DNA from: Firmicutes bacterium HGW-Firmicutes-4
Lineage (GTDB): Bacteria > Bacillota > Clostridia > Eubacteriales > Eubacteriaceae
NCBI GenBank assembly: GCA_002841405.1
Contig: PGZR01000002.1
Location: 1 to 64,000 of the forward strand
Direction of reading: 5' to 3'
Length of the DNA stretch: 64,000 nt
The translations under genes were made by a program, and so were the position numbers. Positions 60,158-64,000 of the stretch are shown one piece after another (within the stretch, counting starts at the first letter, position 1; every line of letters starts with the position of its first letter). The notes under the pieces are model-generated. The model was not told the DNA's origin, made no database searches, and worked only from the letters and a program-made list of their open reading frames with translations.

Positions 60158-63100
60158 ATGAACAAGAAAAAAGGCTTACTCTTCAAAATGCTGTTGTCCA
60201 TCGGATTGCCAGTTGCCATTATTTTTGCGATAGTCGCAGGAATATCTCTCTACGTTGTCAACCAGGCCATCACCAGAATTACTGTCAATGAATTATCAGC
60301 CCGCTCCCAGGCAGTTTCTAACGAAATTGATAGCTATTTTACCAAGTATCTGGAGGCCGCCACCCAACTATCAGCCAATCCCGAAATTCAAAGCTTGTTT
60401 AATCAGGTTGTCCCGGGAACAGGGATCACCACAACCGCCAATTTCCCCGAAATCAAGCTGACCCTGGATAATGTGGTCGCCACTGATCCCGAAAATATTC
60501 GAGTCGCCTGGATTGCCGACGTCGATTCCAGTCAGTTTACCCAATCCGACGGTTCCTCATCGGATGGTACCTATGATATAAATGCCCGCCCCTGGTTCCA
60601 GGAACTGGTGGCTAAAAAAGAAGTGTTTATTTCCGAACCCTATTTAGACGTTGTCACCAATCAAATCATTGTCAGCGTCGTCGCGCCGGTATTTAAACCC
60701 GGTACCCAGGACTTAGTCGGGGCCACCTGTGTGGATGTTTCCATTGATCGGATCAAAGAAATCATCGCAGAAAATAAAATTGGCGAAACCGGATTTTTCG
60801 TAGTCTCTACCAACAGCGGTATGGTCTTTGATCATCCCAACCCGGATTTTAATAACGGTCCCCTGAGCGATACCGATCTCTCCGAAAATATTATCACAGC
60901 CCTGACCGATAAAACTGCTGGTCCGATTTCATATTCAACAGGCAGCACCGAAAGCCAGGGTTATGTTACGGAGATCGGTGATACCGGCTGGGTGCTGGCC
61001 ACCGGACTGCCAATGGCAGAATTTAACCAATCCTTCGCCACCATTCAAACGATGATGCTGGTCATCTTTGGCCTAGGTCTTCTGGTCATTGTCGGACTGA
61101 TAGTTCTGTCCACCCGCAGCTTTATCCGACCAATTACCAAACTGGCTGAGGCCGCCGACCACCTGGCCCTGGGTGCGGTAGACATTGACTACACCATGGC
61201 CAATGATACCAAAGGCGATGAAATTGGCGAACTGACCAAATCCTTTGTCAACATGGCTGAAAATATCCGGGATCAGGCTGAAGCCGCCCAAAACATTGCT
61301 CAGGGTGATTTATCAATTGATATCCAGCCTAGATCAGAAGACGATGTGCTGGGTAATAGTATGGTTTCGATTAAAAATGCCATTGGTAGTCTGGTTGCCG
61401 ATACCATCATGCTTTCCGATTCAGCTATTCGTGGGGATTTCACGAAGCGGGCGGAAGTCAGTAAACATGCTGGTGAATATGCTAGGGTTATTTCCGGCGT
61501 CAATCAAACTCTGGACACCGTCGTCGACAATATGTTCTGGTATGAAGCGATTATTGATGGCATCCCCTTCCCGGTTCACGTCACCGATATGAATATGAAA
61601 TGGACCTTTATGAATCGTTCCTTTGAAGATCTGATGATCAAAAATGGCGTTATTAAAGATCGGGTTTCCGCCTGTGGCATGGATTGCTACAATGCCGGTG
61701 CTAACATCTGTCAGACCGAAGGCTGCGGAATCCGAAGACTGGTTGATCAAGGGTTGTCTGATTCATACTTTGAATGGGTTGGCCGAAACAACAAACAGGA
61801 TACTGCTTATCTTAAAAATAAAAAAGGCGAAAACATCGGCTTCGTCGAAATCGTCACTGATTTGACTCCAATCATCCGGGTCAGTGATTATACCCATGCT
61901 GAGGTAACCCGCTTAGGCGATAATCTCATGCGTCTGGCCGAAGGAAATCTTGACTTTGATATGAATATTGTTGAAGCCGATGAATACACCAGTGAAGTCA
62001 GTACCCAGTTTAACGAAATCAGTCACAGCTTAACTGCCGTTAAAATTTCCATCGGCGACATGATCGAAGGTGCTTCGATGATCTCCAATGCAGTAATCGA
62101 TGGAAATCTTCAAACCCGGGCCGATGCCAGTAAATTTAAAGGTGCCTGGCACGAACTTGTCAGTGGGATGAATGCCATTCTTGACGAAATCAATAAACCA
62201 TTAGGTGAAGTTTTGGTGGTAATGGACGCCATTTCAAACGGTAATCTCCATGAACGTATCACCGGTAACTACAGCGGAGATGTGGATGCTCTTAAACAAA
62301 CTGTTAACACCACCGCCAGTCGTCTGGAAGCCGTTGTCAGTGAAATTACTGAAAAAATTGAACAATTATCGAAAGGAAATCTTAATATCGAAAACGCCCG
62401 GGAATTCCGGGGCGACTGGATTACCATTTCTAATGCAATCAATGTCATCATTCAATCGCTAAACGATGTTATGGGTGATATTAATGTGGCCGCCGAACAA
62501 GTTGCCTCTGGCTCCGGACAGGTCTCCGCCGGAAGTCAGTCACTGGCTCAGGGTTCCACCGAACAGGCCAGTTCCGTTCAGGAATTAACCGCTTCGATTG
62601 CTGAAATTGCCGATCAGACAAAGAACAATGCCGTCGATGCCAATAAGGCCCGTGAATTAGCAGATACGGTTAAAGATCATGCTGCCAAAGGTAATGCTCA
62701 AATGTCACAAATGCAGAATTCGATGGTTGCTATCAATCAGTCTTCGGAAGATATTTCAAAGATCATCAAGGTAATTGACGACATTGCCTTCCAAACGAAT
62801 ATTCTGGCACTTAATGCTGCAGTGGAAGCAGCCCGGGCCGGTCAACATGGCAAAGGGTTTGCCGTAGTAGCTGAAGAAGTTCGCAGCCTGGCTGCCCGAA
62901 GTGCCGATGCTGCCAAAGAAACTACCGTCTTAATTGAAGGATCAATTGACAAGGTTCAGGAAGGTACCAAAATCGCCGATGATACCGCTGCCGCTCTGGA
63001 CGATATCGTCGCCGGCATCGAAAAGGTTACCACCCTAATCGGCAATATTGCTATAGCATCCAATGAACAGGCCTCTGGCATTGCGCAGATTGACACTGGT

Positions 63101-63337
63101 GTTGAACAGGTGGCTCACGTCGTTCAGCAAAACTCAGCAACTGCTGAAGAAAGCGCTGCTGCCAGTGAAGAGCTATCTGGTCAGGCCGAACTGCTTAAAC
63201 AACTGGTTGATACGTTTAAACTCCGAAGTAAAACCTCATCAAAGTTTACCAAAAAAGCAGTACAAAAACCAATTGAAGACACCCCAAGATCAGCCCCTGA
63301 ACCAAGTATTGATCTGGGTGATAATGATAAATACTAA
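60158..63337 (+). CDS. Methyl-accepting chemotaxis protein with dCache, HAMP repeats and a Cys-rich PAS
   Basis: The 1059-residue receptor has TM1 at about 14-36, a dCache sensor to about 285 with YDINARPWF and a downstream Tyr162 and Asp193 spaced as in amino-acid-binding dCache domains, TM2 at about 298-319, and HAMP units from 320. A PAS-like domain follows (about 458-572) containing C506, C510, C518 and C523, then further HAMP-like repeats (about 580-760) and the MCP signalling domain (about 770-1020) with its hairpin [19 protein letters not shown] long C-terminal tail lacks a CheR pentapeptide. Start follows AAAGGAGAAATTAA. Confidence 0.93.
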   Translation: MNKKKGLLFKMLLSIGLPVAIIFAIVAGISLYVVNQAITRITVNELSARSQAVSNEIDSYFTKYLEAATQLSANPEIQSLFNQVVPGTGITTTANFPEIKLTLDNVVATDPENIRVAWIADVDSSQFTQSDGSSSDGTYDINARPWFQELVAKKEVFISEPYLDVVTNQIIVSVVAPVFKPGTQDLVGATCVDVSIDRIKEIIAENKIGETGFFVVSTNSGMVFDHPNPDFNNGPLSDTDLSENIITALTDKTAGPISYSTGSTESQGYVTEIGDTGWVLATGLPMAEFNQSFATIQTMMLVIFGLGLLVIVGLIVLSTRSFIRPITKLAEAADHLALGAVDIDYTMANDTKGDEIGELTKSFVNMAENIRDQAEAAQNIAQGDLSIDIQPRSEDDVLGNSMVSIKNAIGSLVADTIMLSDSAIRGDFTKRAEVSKHAGEYARVISGVNQTLDTVVDNMFWYEAIIDGIPFPVHVTDMNMKWTFMNRSFEDLMIKNGVIKDRVSACGMDCYNAGANICQTEGCGIRRLVDQGLSDSYFEWVGRNNKQDTAYLKNKKGENIGFVEIVTDLTPIIRVSDYTHAEVTRLGDNLMRLAEGNLDFDMNIVEADEYTSEVSTQFNEISHSLTAVKISIGDMIEGASMISNAVIDGNLQTRADASKFKGAWHELVSGMNAILDEINKPLGEVLVVMDAISNGNLHERITGNYSGDVDALKQTVNTTASRLEAVVSEITEKIEQLSKGNLNIENAREFRGDWITISNAINVIIQSLNDVMGDINVAAEQVASGSGQVSAGSQSLAQGSTEQASSVQELTASIAEIADQTKNNAVDANKARELADTVKDHAAKGNAQMSQMQNSMVAINQSSEDISKIIKVIDDIAFQTNILALNAAVEAARAGQHGKGFAVVAEEVRSLAARSADAAKETTVLIEGSIDKVQEGTKIADDTAAALDDIVAGIEKVTTLIGNIAIASNEQASGIAQIDTGVEQVAHVVQQNSATAEESAAASEELSGQAELLKQLVDTFKLRSKTSSKFTKKAVQKPIEDTPRSAPEPSIDLGDNDKY

Positions 63338-63353
63338 TCTTACCTATCCTTTA

Positions 63354-63384
63354 AGCAGACGCCGTAAAAGCGTCTGTTTTTTTA
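63354..63384 (+). terminator. Rho-independent terminator after the chemoreceptor gene
   Basis: CAGACGC and GCGTCTG pair across a seven-base loop, followed by seven T residues. Confidence 0.85.
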
Positions 63385-63509
63385 TGCTTTATTCGTCTCG
63401 ATCTTAAATACAGTTGCTTTTAATTGGGTATAGATAGATTACTAATATTATAATCCTGGCAAAATCTTAAGAGTAATCACCAACTCTTTAAGATTATGAC
63501 TCTTATCGT

Positions 63510-63536
63510 TAAAGTTATATGCGCATATGCCGATAT
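63510..63536 (+). promoter_or_regulatory. Sigma-28 (SigD) promoter of the second chemoreceptor
   Basis: TAAA and GCCGATAT are separated by exactly 15 bases, close to the motility/chemotaxis consensus TAAA-N15-GCCGATAA. It lies about 130 bases upstream of the start codon. Confidence 0.75.
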
Positions 63537-63666
63537 TCAATTATACAAAGACAAATCATGTGAGTGATCGTTTTCATCAATTATTTAGTTTGTCTAATTA
63601 ATTGATGGTGATCTATCGTATGTGACTGTACATTTATAGATGTATTGTTCAGAAAGGAGCATTATT

Positions 63667-64000
63667 ATGAAAAAAATGCAAGTAAAACATGATCAAACTG
63701 CAGTAAAAATGCGTTTATCGGCAAAATTAGTTGCCTTTACGACGCTGATTTTGGCTGCTGCAGTTCTTACCTTGGGACTGATTGCGATTAATTTAGGGTC
63801 CGTCGCCCTGTCCAATGAAGCCAGTACTCAGGAGGAAGCTTTTGCCACCGAAGGTGCTGGTCACATCGGTGCCATTATTTCAGGAAATCTAGGAAAGCTG
63901 ACTGAAATTGCCTACCTGGAACCAGTCGTCACCATGGACTGGAATACTCAGGTTGCCTACATCACCGACGATATCGAACGTTTGGGTTACCAGGACATTG
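63667..64000 (+). CDS. Methyl-accepting chemotaxis protein, N-terminal 111 codons only
   Basis: The frame MKKMQVKHDQTAVKMRLSAK is followed by a transmembrane helix (LVAFTTLILAAAVLTLGLIA) and the beginning of an extracellular sensor with MDWNTQVAYITDDIERLG, resembling the dCache start of clostridial chemoreceptors. It runs off the right edge. The ribosome site is GAAAGGAGCATTATT. The sigma-28 promoter and the preceding receptor support the call. The signalling domain is not visible. Confidence 0.75.
   Translation, partial: MKKMQVKHDQTAVKMRLSAKLVAFTTLILAAAVLTLGLIAINLGSVALSNEASTQEEAFATEGAGHIGAIISGNLGKLTEIAYLEPVVTMDWNTQVAYITDDIERLGYQDI

Noticed and set aside
1-64000. CRISPR arrays, tRNA or rRNA genes, insertion sequences, prophage
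   Set aside because: No regularly spaced repeats, tRNA-like TTCGAAT-containing clovers, rRNA segments, transposases or integrases were noticed on reading.

Overview
The window looks like a chromosomal segment of an anaerobic, acetogenic member of the Clostridia, most likely Acetobacterium or a close relative. This is inferred from gene content, not from a database search. The signs are corrinoid-dependent methyl transfer genes of the O-demethylase type, Firmicute-style promoters and Shine-Dalgarno sites, several Clostridia-type riboswitches, and a large set of c-di-GMP and chemotaxis proteins. No rRNA, tRNA, CRISPR array, phage or insertion sequence was seen.

Layout. (1) 1-5.8 kb, minus strand: a methyltransferase locus. 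It has a UroD-fold substrate:corrinoid methyltransferase, a decayed methyl-THF methyltransferase, a COG0523 GTPase, a His-rich DUF1292 protein, an intact methyl-THF methyltransferase and the start of the corrinoid protein. A CRP-type regulator with a damaged 5' end and a diguanylate cyclase lie upstream. (2) 7-12.3 kb: a staphyloxanthin-like quartet (CrtO-like, CrtQ-like and two CrtN/CrtI-like oxidoreductases, one with a C-terminal Fe-S domain) without a visible carotenoid synthase. (3) 12.4-21.3 kb: a patchwork of gene remnants and ion-stress genes. It holds a DUF2252 fragment, a stand-alone GshF-type ATP-grasp protein, the mercury-methylation pair hgcA-hgcB, an orphan T-box leader with a proS stub, a dynamin-like pseudogene, a fluoride riboswitch with two fluC genes, and a NiCo riboswitch in front of a P-type ATPase broken by a short internal deletion.

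(4) 21.4-32.1 kb: a PAS-GGDEF-EAL protein, a 2-hydroxyacid dehydrogenase with a cupin, an XRE regulator, a CPBP protease, a probable structured RNA with its own promoter and terminator, a polar amino acid ABC transporter, and a P-II-like protein overlapping a CPA2 antiporter. (5) 32.2-47.2 kb: an OpuC-type compatible-solute importer, a CDGSH/ferredoxin/glutamate-synthase fusion, and a beta-oxidation-like operon (CoA transferase, acyl-CoA ligase, acyl-CoA dehydrogenase, hydroxyacyl-CoA dehydrogenase/enoyl-CoA hydratase fusion, thiolase, metallo-hydrolase) followed upstream by a LysR gene and a perfect palindrome. (6) 47.4-64 kb: two flavodoxin-fold reductases, two tandem 7TM-GAF-GGDEF-EAL paralogues, a PdxA-like dehydrogenase, a binding protein directly coupled to a Cache-GGDEF-EAL protein, and two chemoreceptors, the second behind a sigma-28 promoter and cut by the window edge.

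The strongest discovery is hgcAB. HgcA has the diagnostic cap-helix sequence NVWCAAGK, and HgcB has two 4Fe-4S motifs, an isolated cysteine and a terminal Cys pair. This predicts the ability to methylate inorganic mercury, which would need an experimental test.
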